DNA of 64,000 nucleotides from JBMNKL01 sp050261495 (lineage in GTDB: Bacteria; Bacillota; Clostridia; Acetivibrionales; DTU013): assembly GCA_050261495.1 (NCBI GenBank), contig JBLNDI010000146.1, forward strand, positions 27,087 to 91,086, given 5' to 3'. The position numbers were made by a program, and so were the translations under genes. Positions 16,854-25,378 of this stretch are shown piece by piece. How positions within the stretch are numbered: the stretch's first letter is position 1; each line of letters starts with the position of its first letter. The notes below the pieces were generated by a model that was given only the letters and a program-made list of their open reading frames with translations, was not told the origin of the DNA and did no database searches.

Positions 16854-18025
16854 TGACGCCTCCATGATTTCTGTCTTTTTCGTATTCTAATAACCGGGAC
16901 GATTTCTTTCAACGCTTCCACGGCCGTTTCGATTTCCTGCCCGGTGTTAAGGGGTGAAAAACTGAACCTAACCGCACCGTCTATCAATTCGTCAGGTAAT
17001 CCCATGGCTTTAAGCACGTGACTCCTGGTGTTTTTTCGCGATGAACATGCCGAGCCGGTTGAGACGTAAATGCCCCTTTGCTCCAGGTGGTGAAGCAGCA
17101 CTTCGCCCCGTATGCCCTCAAAAGCTGCGTTTACAATATAAGGAGAGCCGTTGCGAGGCGAAATAATCCTATGGCTGATACCTGACGAAGAAAGCTTGTC
17201 GATAAACATATCTTTTAACAAGCTTACTTTCCTGTAATTTTCATCAAGTCTTTTAAACATTATTGACGCAGCCAGTCCAAAACCCGCTATGCCCGGTACA
17301 TTCTCAGTGCCTGAACGAAGCAGGGATTCCTGGCCTCCCCCGTAAAACAACGGTTTTATTTTCAGCTTTTCAAACACATACAATGCGCCTATACCCTTTG
17401 GACCGTGAATCTTGTGGGAACTGAACGACATAAGACCAATTCCGTATTCCCTTGGTTTTATCGCTACCTTGCAATACGCCTGTACGGCATCGGCATGGAT
17501 AACCGCCTGCGGGCTTAATTCATCCCTGATTGAAGAAATATCTCCAAACCTTTGTATTGCTCCGGTCTCATTGTTAACAGCAATTACGCTGATCAGAACG
17601 GTTTCGCGGCAAAGCTTGTCCCTGAGCTGCTTTAAGTCAATCATTCCGTTTTCGTCGACGCCGATGTAATCCACCCTGTAGCCTTTTCCCTCGAGATGGC
17701 GGTAAACCTCCAGCACCGAAGGGTGCTCCGTTTCAGTGGTTACTATGTGGTTTCCCCGCCTGGGATTGGCTTCAAGGTAGCCCATAACGGCAAGGTTGTT
17801 CGATTCGGTTCCGCCGGATGTAAATAAAATTTCTCCAACGCTTGCTCCCAGGGTTTCCGCAATTGTTTCCCTTGCCGAGCGGACAAGTTTTTCCGCCTCT
17901 ATTCCCTTCGAATGCAGCGAAGAAGGATTGCCGTATTTATTGGACGCCACATCGGCCATCAATGCTGTTACTTCGTCAAACTGCCTTGTAGTTGAGCCGT
18001 TGTCAAGGTATATATCCGAACTCAT
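16850..18025 (-). CDS. Cysteine desulfurase (second copy, ThiI partner)
   Basis: PLP-dependent desulfurase of the NifS/IscS class. Motifs: IYLDNGSTTRQFDE, TSGGTESNNLAVMGY, HADAVQAYCK, PLP lysine in SSHKIHGPKG and catalytic loop STGSACSSRKNTRSHVLKAMG. 391 residues. The four-base ATGA overlap with thiI argues that it is the ThiI-dedicated sulfur donor, like NifZ of Bacillus, while the copy at 6106-7305 serves IscU and MnmA. GAGG lies eight bases before the ATG; a TATAAT -10 is at 18062-18057. Confidence 0.94.
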   Translation of the reverse strand: MSSDIYLDNGSTTRQFDEVTALMADVASNKYGNPSSLHSKGIEAEKLVRSARETIAETLGASVGEILFTSGGTESNNLAVMGYLEANPRRGNHIVTTETEHPSVLEVYRHLEGKGYRVDYIGVDENGMIDLKQLRDKLCRETVLISVIAVNNETGAIQRFGDISSIRDELSPQAVIHADAVQAYCKVAIKPREYGIGLMSFSSHKIHGPKGIGALYVFEKLKIKPLFYGGGQESLLRSGTENVPGIAGFGLAASIMFKRLDENYRKVSLLKDMFIDKLSSSGISHRIISPRNGSPYIVNAAFEGIRGEVLLHHLEQRGIYVSTGSACSSRKNTRSHVLKAMGLPDELIDGAVRFSFSPLNTGQEIETAVEALKEIVPVIRIRKRQKSWRRQ

Positions 18026-18231
18026 TCGTATAACCTCATATTTATATTTTGTTCATATTATACCATATTGAACAAATTGCAATGTAACCATGTTTATAAC
18101 GAGACGATAGCAACAAAATTCATTTTTTCAAATAATTCATTAATTTTTTCCGAAAAACCCTCCCAAAAATCAAATGGTAATTGTATAGATAAGTGAAAAA
18201 ATAACCAAACACCTGTAAAGGAGATGTTTTT

Positions 18232-18939
18232 ATGAAAAAAAACAATAAAATGTTTGCCGTTATACTATCTCTGGCAACAATTATTTGCTTAGTCATGACG
18301 TCAAATGCTTTCGCTGCAGGAACAAAAAACGGAAATGACAAGAAGGTCGCGAATAATTCCAATACCACGGGTATCTCAAATATTCAGGCTAATGATGAAA
18401 ATATGAATTCAAGCGCTGAGGCTAAAACAAAAGGTGATCAGCTAAAACAGATTCGAGAACAAATCAGGGAGAGAATACGGAATTTATATACAAAAGAGGA
18501 AAAGGACAGGTTAAAATCGCTGGAAAAGGAACTGAAGAAGAAATATAAGGATATTAAAGTTCTGCCTGTGGACAGTGTGATAACCAAAGGAGCTATGATA
18601 AAATTCGATACTCCGCCGGTTATTAAAGAGGGTAGAATCCTGATACCAGTAAGAGCCTTAACAGAAGGTTTTGGGGCATCTGTTACATGGGATCAGGCTA
18701 AAAAAGAAGTCACAATCCAGCGTGGAGAAGTAAAAATTGTTCTGCAAATTGGGAATAACCTGGCGTACGTGAACGGTGAAGAGGTAAAAATTGATGTTCC
18801 ACCTGAGATAATCAATAACAGGACGGTTGTACCGTTAAGATTTATTGCTGAAAAACTGGGGTTAAAGGTTAACTGGGATGAAGAAAGTGAAACGGTTGAA
18901 GTTGAGGAGGACAGCCAGGCTGCGAGTACAAATGAATAG
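18232..18939 (+). CDS. Exported stalk-domain (copper amine oxidase N-terminal-like) protein
   Basis: A signal peptide is clear (MKKNNKMFAVILSLATIICL, cleavage probably after AFA near residue 26). A polar, Lys/Glu-rich, probably helical region (residues about 55-105) follows. The C-terminal half (about 120-228) is a stalk/Cu_amine_oxidN1 domain: two related beta units, PPVIKEGRILIPVRALTEGFG with VTWDQAKKEVTIQ, then PPEIINNRTVVPLRFIAEKLG with VNWDEESETVEVE. Such domains are common in exported clostridial proteins and have no catalytic role known to me. Start: AAAGGAG, ATG at 18232. It ends in its own terminator, just before sigI. Confidence 0.88.
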   Translation: MKKNNKMFAVILSLATIICLVMTSNAFAAGTKNGNDKKVANNSNTTGISNIQANDENMNSSAEAKTKGDQLKQIREQIRERIRNLYTKEEKDRLKSLEKELKKKYKDIKVLPVDSVITKGAMIKFDTPPVIKEGRILIPVRALTEGFGASVTWDQAKKEVTIQRGEVKIVLQIGNNLAYVNGEEVKIDVPPEIINNRTVVPLRFIAEKLGLKVNWDEESETVEVEEDSQAASTNE

Positions 18940-18987
18940 TAGTATCGCTAAAAAATAGATAGCATATGCATAAAGCTTGATTTTAAG

Positions 18988-19018
18988 GCCTTCCCTTGGC
19001 ATTACACCAAGGGAAGGC
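18988..19018 (+). terminator. Rho-independent terminator after the stalk-domain gene
   Basis: Perfect 12-bp stem GCCTTCCCTTGG/CCAAGGGAAGGC with a seven-base loop, followed by GAATATTTTCAT. Strong hairpin, modest T tail. It separates the stalk gene from sigI. Confidence 0.8.
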
Positions 19019-19120
19019 GAATATTTTCATAAACATGTTGTTTTGCAAGCATTTATCAAAGAAAAGCAGAATAGTGACGATAAGAATAAAAGATACAGCA
19101 TCATTTTATAAGGTGGATCT

Positions 19121-19831
19121 ATGGAAAATATGCTTCTTGAGCAGAGCATACTGAGCGCTAAAAACGGAAATGAACTGGAAAGAGAAAGGATTATTACACA
19201 TAATAAACCTTTTATTATAAATGTTGTCAGCCATATCTGCAAGAAGTATATATCATGGAGTGATGAGGAAGCAAGCATTGGATTGCTGGCTTTCAACAAG
19301 GCAATCGATACTTATGAAGCTTCAAAAGGGAGGTCATTTCTTAGTTATACATACTGCTTGATTAACAGGGCATTGGTTAACTATTTCAGGAAAAACAAAA
19401 ATCAGGAACAGGTTTTGTCCTTGGATTATTATGGATTCGATGAAGAATCCCATGTGACAAGCGAGGAAATAAACGAATCGATTCATGTTTACCAGGAAAA
19501 GATTGTATCAAGTGAGATTATAGAAGAAATTTTAGAGTTGGACCGGATATTGAATGATTATGGAATAAAATTTGAGGAACTGGAAGGTTCATCGCCTAAA
19601 CATAATGATACCAGGAAACTATTATGCAAGATTGTTCATGAATTTATTACTGATGAAGAACTGGTCCGAGAGTTTACCGGAAAAAAGAGGTTTCCGGCAA
19701 CAGCCTTTGCAAGAAAGACGGGTTACTCATTAAAAACAATAGAAAAACACCGGAAGTATCTGATAGCTATGATTATCATCGGTTTACATCCCGAATGGGC
19801 GCACTTATCTTCTTACGTGAAATCAAAGTAA
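19121..19831 (+). CDS. sigI: RNA polymerase sigma factor SigI
   Basis: Alternative sigma factor of the SigI class, which in Bacillus responds to heat and in cellulolytic clostridia to extracellular polysaccharides. Region 2-like sequence near the N-terminus (ERIITHNKPFIINVVSHICK, WSDEEASIGLLAFNKAIDTYE, FLSYTYCLINRALVNYFRKN) is typical. The C-terminal part ends in a helix-turn-helix-like FARKTGYSLKTIEKHRKYL. 236 residues. AAGGTGG precedes the ATG. The anti-sigma gene rsgI starts 16 bases after its stop, the conserved two-gene order. I found no convincing SigI-type promoter upstream. Confidence 0.93.
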   Translation: MENMLLEQSILSAKNGNELERERIITHNKPFIINVVSHICKKYISWSDEEASIGLLAFNKAIDTYEASKGRSFLSYTYCLINRALVNYFRKNKNQEQVLSLDYYGFDEESHVTSEEINESIHVYQEKIVSSEIIEEILELDRILNDYGIKFEELEGSSPKHNDTRKLLCKIVHEFITDEELVREFTGKKRFPATAFARKTGYSLKTIEKHRKYLIAMIIIGLHPEWAHLSSYVKSK

Positions 19832-19846
19832 AGCGGGGAGTTTTAA

Positions 19847-20998
19847 ATGGAAGCGAAATCAGGTATAGTAGTCAAAGTGACAGAGAGTTATATAGTATTA
19901 ATAATGCCGGATGGTTCATTTAAGAATGTTAAACGCTCCAATAACCAGGTTCCGCTGATTGGAGAACGGTTTAAGTATAAGGAAAAACGGTATTCTGCTT
20001 TCCATAACCGATGGACAGCGGTTGCTGCCGCAGTCTGTATGCTTATTGCAGTTGTTTTCACATACTGGCTGTTAATTATGGGCAATTTTCAGCCTGCTTA
20101 TCTTGTTGCTTTGGATATAAACCCGAGCGTTGTTATATATGCGGATAAAAACCTGGTAACTACAAGTGTGACTGCTGTAAATGAAGATGCAATGAAATTA
20201 ATTAATGGAGATATTTATAATGGGAAAAACCTTCTTGACACCATAGACTTAATAGTCGAGCAGAGTGTTGCCGAAGGGTATTTGAAGCAAAACCAGGAAG
20301 GCCTTATTAAGATAACCGTCATCCCGATGCAAAAAAATAACAATATAAATGGAGATAGCATAAGAACCTCCGTACAGGAGCTTCTAGTAAATGACAATAT
20401 ACAGGCAGATATCGAAATTGGTTTTGAAACCAGGGATATAATTGCAGAAGCACACAAATCAGGACTTTCTATGAATAGATATATTTTATATAAGTCGCTG
20501 AGGGAAAAAGGTGTTTCAATAACGGTTGAGGAAGCAAAAAATTTACCTTTAAAAAAACTGCAAAATTATGAAGGTCAACAAAATAATAACAATAACAGAC
20601 GGATTTTACCACCACCAAATGCCAATAATGCAGGAAATTCAGGTAAGCCGGGTAATAGCGGAGAGCCAAAAAGCAAACAGGAATATAAAGATAATAATGG
20701 ACAAAAAGAGAATAAAAACAGTGAGAAGCCTGATAAAGAGAAGCCCGATAATAAAAGTAACTCTGAAACGCTCAAAGAAAGTGATAAAAAAAGCAAAACA
20801 AACAGCAGCGATAAGACAGGAAAAATCAATAAAGAGGAAACGAAGAAATCGGAAACTAATAGTTCTAAACCTGGCCAGACGAATCAGAAAGTCAAAAGTA
20901 TCGAAAATTCAAATAAAGACGGCAACCGACCAGCTTCAGGGAATAATGAACGGCAGCCATGGCATGGCCCTGGTACAACAAATACGAAAAAACATTAA
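19847..20998 (+). CDS. rsgI: Anti-sigma-I factor RsgI
   Basis: Single-pass membrane anti-sigma factor. Residues 1-50 form the cytoplasmic RsgI N-domain that holds SigI (SGIVVKVTESYIVLIMPDGS). A transmembrane helix spans about 56-79. The conserved juxtamembrane domain (about 85-235) begins LVALDINPSVVIYAD; its N92-P93 bond matches the autoproteolysis site described for the family. Instead of a carbohydrate-binding module, the outer end (about 245-383) is low-complexity Lys/Asn/Ser/Pro/Gly. GGGGAG six bases before the ATG. What this tail senses cannot be told from sequence; it may bind wall polymers or just act as a spacer. Confidence 0.93.
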   Translation: MEAKSGIVVKVTESYIVLIMPDGSFKNVKRSNNQVPLIGERFKYKEKRYSAFHNRWTAVAAAVCMLIAVVFTYWLLIMGNFQPAYLVALDINPSVVIYADKNLVTTSVTAVNEDAMKLINGDIYNGKNLLDTIDLIVEQSVAEGYLKQNQEGLIKITVIPMQKNNNINGDSIRTSVQELLVNDNIQADIEIGFETRDIIAEAHKSGLSMNRYILYKSLREKGVSITVEEAKNLPLKKLQNYEGQQNNNNNRRILPPPNANNAGNSGKPGNSGEPKSKQEYKDNNGQKENKNSEKPDKEKPDNKSNSETLKESDKKSKTNSSDKTGKINKEETKKSETNSSKPGQTNQKVKSIENSNKDGNRPASGNNERQPWHGPGTTNTKKH

Positions 20999-21112
20999 AT
21001 TCTATAAGTAGTTTAAGATATCTTGTATTTGCAGCAATTCGCTTTTATATGGTAAACTATAGTTGAATTATTTCAATGTATAACAGATTTCGGCCCGAAG
21101 GGATGAAATTGC

Positions 21113-22951
21113 ATGAATATTGTAAAACAATACATCAGCCTGGCGAGTTGTTTCATTCTATTCATATTCTTTCTGTCATTATCCGCAATTACATATGCCA
21201 GGCACGCTGCTGGCAGCAATTTGCAAGAAGGTGAAACCGCGCAGTTTGCCGATGTCCCTGCCGACAGTTATGCCGGAGATGCAATCCATGAACTCAGGAA
21301 AGCGGGCATAATCAACGGTATAGGGAACAACCGCTTCGGCTACGGCAAAACGCTGACCAGGGGTGAATTCATTACTCTCCTTGTCAAGATGGCGGGCTGG
21401 GACATGGTATTGCCGGAAACGCCTTCTTTTGACGATAACAAAAATGCCAATAAGTTTTATTACGCGCCGGTTGAAACCGCGCTGGCGCATGGTGTCATAT
21501 CAATAAACGACGGCAAGGTGATGCCGGAAGATCCCGTCACGGGCGAAGAAGCCATAATTATGCTGATAAAAAGCCTGGGATACGGCTACCTTGCTGAAAG
21601 GCTTGACTACCTGCAAAATCCGAATTTTGCCAATACAAACAAGCCCGGTTATTTTTCGATGGCTGAAGACTTCGGATTGATAAGCGGCATATCTTCTTTC
21701 AAGCCTGAAGAATATATTTTAAGGGAACAGGCAGCCTTTATGCTGGCACAGGCACGCGATATCCTCAATAAGCCACTTAAGAGAATTAACGCATTCTATG
21801 CAATCAGGTCTTCCCCGCAGCAGGAAAAAATCCCAAGCTTATCATCCGTTTGCTTTGGCTGGAGCAGGCTTAGTTTTGATCCGTCATCCGGCGAAATAGT
21901 GCTTAATACATCCAGGAATGCTCTCGGGACCAATGAATACTACCTTCCCGAAGGTTTCACGAAACCCCTTAAATCTGCAAAGGATGCTGGTATTCCGGCC
22001 CTGCTCGGCGTATACGCCGCACAGGACTCCAAAATAAATGATCCATCGGACGGGCGCCAGGTGGGAATCCTTGAATACGTGCTTACAAACCCGGATGTTT
22101 ATAGAAAAGTTATAAAAGATATTGCCAAATCGGTAAACAGCATTTCAAGGGGCGGAGAAACAGGCTCCTTCGACGGCGTGGCGATAGATTTTGAAGGTTT
22201 GAAAGGCCAAAAACTGAAAAACCATTTTAGTGAGTTTATAAAAGAGCTTGGAACAAAATTGAAAAAAGACGGTAAGCTGCTGTATGTCGCCGTCCATCCC
22301 CTGATTCACCCCAGAAGAAGTCCGGAAAGCATGGACGGGTATGACTACAGGACGATAGGCCAGTATGCCGACAAGGTCATTCTAATGGCGCATGATTATT
22401 ACGCAAAAAGGCTGACGGCGCAAGAGATGGCAAGGGGCTACAATATAACGCCGTTAACGCCTATAGAGGACGTTTATTACGCGCTTAAGGCCATAACAGA
22501 CACCGGGACCGGCGTTTCCGACAGGAGCAAAATAATGCTCCAGGTATCATTCGACTGGATTGTCTGGCAGAGAAAAGACGGAAAAACGCTTAATGACAGC
22601 CCTAAAAGCTTTAACCTCGAAAACTTCATGGACCTGTTGAAAAACCAAGAGAATATAGAATTTCATTATGCCAGGGAATATGCAAATCCTTATATTAAAT
22701 ATACTGATACAAAAACGGGAAACGAAAATACAGTGTGGTATGAAAATACCTTAAGTGTAATGGAAAAGATAAAGCTTGCAAGGTATTTCGGAGTACAGGG
22801 AATATCCTTGTGGAGATTGGGAACGATACCTGATTATCAGCCTGACGGCGATGTTAATAATTACGGTATGGATGTATGGCAGAACATTTTAAAGGAACTA
22901 GACAGGAATAAGGATGAAAATACCAGGCAAGGCAATACTGATACGCCTTAA
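21113..22951 (+). CDS. SLH-domain glycoside hydrolase family 18-like surface protein
   Basis: Exported protein: signal segment (residues about 5-30), three S-layer homology repeats (about 42-230; FADVPADSYAGDAIHELRKA, LTRGEFITLLVKM, ILREQAAFMLAQA) anchoring it to secondary wall polymer, then a GH18-like barrel (about 240-590). The active-site strand reads FDGVAIDFE with D354, D359 and E361 (E361 the probable acid), as in YaaH-type spore/cell-wall glucosaminidases. Later GH18 strands KVILMAHDYY and GVQGISLWRLG are present. It probably cleaves peptidoglycan or chitin-like glycans. SD GAAGGG lies 11 bases upstream. It overlaps the following gene by 38 bases. Confidence 0.88.
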   Translation: MNIVKQYISLASCFILFIFFLSLSAITYARHAAGSNLQEGETAQFADVPADSYAGDAIHELRKAGIINGIGNNRFGYGKTLTRGEFITLLVKMAGWDMVLPETPSFDDNKNANKFYYAPVETALAHGVISINDGKVMPEDPVTGEEAIIMLIKSLGYGYLAERLDYLQNPNFANTNKPGYFSMAEDFGLISGISSFKPEEYILREQAAFMLAQARDILNKPLKRINAFYAIRSSPQQEKIPSLSSVCFGWSRLSFDPSSGEIVLNTSRNALGTNEYYLPEGFTKPLKSAKDAGIPALLGVYAAQDSKINDPSDGRQVGILEYVLTNPDVYRKVIKDIAKSVNSISRGGETGSFDGVAIDFEGLKGQKLKNHFSEFIKELGTKLKKDGKLLYVAVHPLIHPRRSPESMDGYDYRTIGQYADKVILMAHDYYAKRLTAQEMARGYNITPLTPIEDVYYALKAITDTGTGVSDRSKIMLQVSFDWIVWQRKDGKTLNDSPKSFNLENFMDLLKNQENIEFHYAREYANPYIKYTDTKTGNENTVWYENTLSVMEKIKLARYFGVQGISLWRLGTIPDYQPDGDVNNYGMDVWQNILKELDRNKDENTRQGNTDTP

Positions 22952-24761
22952 TAGAAAACTGAGAAACAAGTATTATTGTTGGGGCATAGTGGCAATTGCA
23001 GCGGGCATTGCTTATTGTAACAGTTTCGTTGTTCCCTTCCACCTGGACGATTTCGGTTCCATATCGAATAATTATGCCATTCACCGGCTTTTCAATTTTC
23101 CCGAACTTTGGAAATTTTACGCCAACAGGATAATCCTCTATATTACTTTATCGATAAATTACGCGATTCATGGAACCGCAGTCGAGGGATATCACGCCGT
23201 CAACCTTTTTATTCACATAGTTAACGGCTGCCTGTTCTATACAATACTGAAAAAACTGCTTTCACTTCAGTATTTCAAGGGCAAGGATTTGTCAAGATAC
23301 CGTTACGCCGTATCCCTTGCCGCTGCAATGCTTTTTGTCAGTCATCCAATTCAGGTTAACGCCGTTACGTACATAGTACAAAGGACGGCGTCGCTGGCAG
23401 CCTGTTTTTATATGTCCGCCATTTTGTTTTATATAAATTACAGGATATTTGACAAGTGGCATTATCTTCTGTCGACTGTTTTATTTACCATCATGGCAAT
23501 GTTTACAAAGGAAAACACGGCAACTATCCCGTTTATGCTGCTTTTCACCGAGCTCATGTTTTTCCTTGGCTATAAAAAGACCTCGCGGATAAAAATGGCT
23601 GGCGTTTTCATATTTCTTTTTGCGACTATCCCGATAATTCCCGCCACGAATATCTTCTTTAAAGGATACAACATGAGTGATCCCAACCAGGCTTTCAAGG
23701 CCAGCACTTCCATGGACAGGTTTCAATACTTTTACACGCAGTTGAACGTGATACTTCACTATATACGGCTCCTGTTTATTCCTATAGGACAAAATTTCGA
23801 TTACAGCGACGACTACCCCTTGTCTGTTGCAATATGGGAAAATTACTCATACGTATCGCTGGCCGTTTTGTTGGTGATAGTGTTTTTTGGCATCTATGCG
23901 CTGAAGAGAAACCGCCTTGTCTCCTATGGCATTGCATGGTTTTTTATCGCGCTTGCCGTGGAATCCAGCTTCATATCAATAAAGGACGTATATTTCGAAC
24001 ACCGTGTTTACCTGCCGTGTGCCGGTTTCATAATTTTTCTGGCAGGCATGTCCGCCTGGGTGAAAAAGGATCCTGGCGCATTTATGACTGTCGAAAACCG
24101 CCTTGTTCACGTTCAAAAAGGCGCAAGCCTGCGCATGGCAAACCCTGCCGTGATTTTCGTTGCCTTATCGGCAGTGTTGTTCCCTGTCTATGCAGGACTG
24201 ACGGTTTACAGGAATTATATTTATTCCGATACCATACGCCTTTGGAGCGATGTCACGGCAAAAGCTCCGGCCAGCGACAGGGCACATAGTTCATTGGCCA
24301 CGGGATATCTTAACGCTTACGATGAAAAGGAAAAAAACACGGAATACCTTGATTTGGCCGAGATAGAGTTTAAAAAGGCCATATCGTTGAACAACGGAAA
24401 CAGCACGGCTCATACCAATCTTTCAAAAGTGTACCTCCTGAAGGGAGACTACCAGAAATGCATCAAAGAGGCAAAACGCGCGCTTCAAATATCAAATTCG
24501 GAGTATGCGCAGTTTAACATGGGTTCCGCACTGAAAAACCTCGGCAGGACGGATGAGGCTCTTAAAGCTTTTCTTAAGGGTTATAGTTACAACAAGCACA
24601 GCAGCTTCATCCTGAAGGCGCTTGGAGACATTTATTATGAAACAGGAGATTATGCAAATGCCGCTAAATATTACAAAGAATACCTGGAACATGTTAAAGT
24701 ATCCCCGAATAGTGAAATCCGAAAGAGACTTGACGAAATAAAAGAGAGACCTGGCGGTTAA
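22914..24761 (+). CDS. Polytopic membrane protein with C-terminal TPR repeats (TMTC/GT-C-like)
   Basis: About 10-12 transmembrane segments (residues about 20-440), then TPR repeats (about 465-600; AHTNLSKVYLLKGDYQKCIK, AQFNMGSALKNLGRTDEALK, LKALGDIYYETGDYANAAKY). The first outer loop carries HLDDF, an acidic pair placed like the catalytic Asp of GT-C glycosyltransferases, and the plan resembles TMTC O-mannosyltransferases. A lipid-sugar-dependent glycosyltransferase acting on surface proteins is a reasonable guess, not proven. It overlaps the SLH-GH18 gene by 38 bases in another frame, so the pair is cotranscribed. Confidence 0.78.
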   Translation: MKIPGKAILIRLNRKLRNKYYCWGIVAIAAGIAYCNSFVVPFHLDDFGSISNNYAIHRLFNFPELWKFYANRIILYITLSINYAIHGTAVEGYHAVNLFIHIVNGCLFYTILKKLLSLQYFKGKDLSRYRYAVSLAAAMLFVSHPIQVNAVTYIVQRTASLAACFYMSAILFYINYRIFDKWHYLLSTVLFTIMAMFTKENTATIPFMLLFTELMFFLGYKKTSRIKMAGVFIFLFATIPIIPATNIFFKGYNMSDPNQAFKASTSMDRFQYFYTQLNVILHYIRLLFIPIGQNFDYSDDYPLSVAIWENYSYVSLAVLLVIVFFGIYALKRNRLVSYGIAWFFIALAVESSFISIKDVYFEHRVYLPCAGFIIFLAGMSAWVKKDPGAFMTVENRLVHVQKGASLRMANPAVIFVALSAVLFPVYAGLTVYRNYIYSDTIRLWSDVTAKAPASDRAHSSLATGYLNAYDEKEKNTEYLDLAEIEFKKAISLNNGNSTAHTNLSKVYLLKGDYQKCIKEAKRALQISNSEYAQFNMGSALKNLGRTDEALKAFLKGYSYNKHSSFILKALGDIYYETGDYANAAKYYKEYLEHVKVSPNSEIRKRLDEIKERPGG

Positions 24762-24797
24762 GTCAGTAAAACATATAAAATAGCTAGAGACTTTCAA

Positions 24798-24833
24798 GGC
24801 ATATAAGACATATAAGGTATATAAGGCATACAA
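24798..24833. repeat. Four tandem 9-bp repeats
   Basis: GGCATATAA, GACATATAA, GGTATATAA, GGCATACAA in direct succession, in the 148-base gap between the TPR protein stop and the convergent LysM gene. No hairpin seen. Confidence 0.7.
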
Positions 24834-24909
24834 GCAGCCAAGCCATGCAAAAACGGACAAGAGTATAAAGTAAATCCACGGTAACAACAGCAGTTGTGCA
24901 GCCTGGAGG

Positions 24910-25200
24910 TTAAGACATCTCGGGCAGTATCAGCACGTCGCCTTCATATATAATACCGTCCTTCAGGTTGTTTATCTCCTTGATCTTCCTGATATACCGG
25001 CGCACGTCGGTTCCCTTGCCGTATTCCCTCGAAATATCCCACAAGGTATCACCCTTCCTGACAATCACCGTTCTTGGGCATTCATCGACGCCCTCGCCCT
25101 TTGCCGCGCTTGATATGACAAGCAAGGAAGTTAATACGATGACAGTTATAATAAATATGCTAAAGCGTTTACGGTTTTTCAACACATATTTCCTATTCAT
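24910..25200 (-). CDS. YneA-like LysM protein, SOS division inhibitor candidate
   Basis: 96 residues: a positively charged start, one transmembrane segment (about 12-33) and a single extracytoplasmic LysM domain (about 43-93; RTVIVRKGDTLWDISREYG, IKEINNLKDGIIYEGDVLIL). Size, layout and divergent position next to lexA match YneA of Bacillus, which delays cell division during the SOS response. It shares three LexA boxes with lexA. Identity with yneA rests on context and architecture; such short proteins diverge fast. Confidence 0.78.
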   Translation of the reverse strand: MNRKYVLKNRKRFSIFIITVIVLTSLLVISSAAKGEGVDECPRTVIVRKGDTLWDISREYGKGTDVRRYIRKIKEINNLKDGIIYEGDVLILPEMS

Positions 25201-25227
25201 AACAACCCCCGGTTACAACAACACACG

Positions 25228-25301
25228 GAACATATGTTCTGCATCTATATTATAATCGAACAGATGTTCACTTGTCAATATTATTTTCGAACATTTGTTT
25301 G
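25228..25301. promoter_or_regulatory. Three LexA (SOS) boxes between the yneA-like gene and lexA
   Basis: GAACATATGTTC (25228-25239), CGAACAGATGTTCA (25257-25270) and CGAACATTTGTTTG (25288-25301) match the Gram-positive consensus CGAACRNRYGTTYG closely; the first has a perfect palindromic core GAACATATGTTC. Box 2 sits between the -35 and -10 of the leftward promoter, box 3 overlaps the -35 of the lexA promoter. Confidence 0.93.
25249..25278 (-). promoter_or_regulatory. Promoter of the yneA-like gene
   Basis: Minus strand TTGACA (25278-25273), 18-base spacer, TATAAT (25254-25249). LexA box 2 fills the spacer. Confidence 0.75.
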
Positions 25302-25327
25302 ACATACACAAAAAATTTTATTATAAT
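25299..25327 (+). promoter_or_regulatory. lexA promoter
   Basis: TTGACA (25299-25304), 17-base spacer, TATAAT (25322-25327): full consensus. LexA box 3 overlaps the -35 by three bases. Confidence 0.9.
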
Positions 25328-25378
25328 GAAACAGTAGTAAATAATTAGAAATTCCGCTAATACGAAGGGGTGTAAAGG

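Noticed and set aside
18150..18200. CCC-rich stretch before the stalk-domain gene as a SigI promoter
   Set aside because: A CCCTCCC run is present at a plausible -35 place, but no CGNA-type -10 follows at the right distance.
20568..21011. 147-residue basic frame inside rsgI
   Set aside because: Frame-shifted reading of the Lys/Asn-rich tail; no SD of its own.
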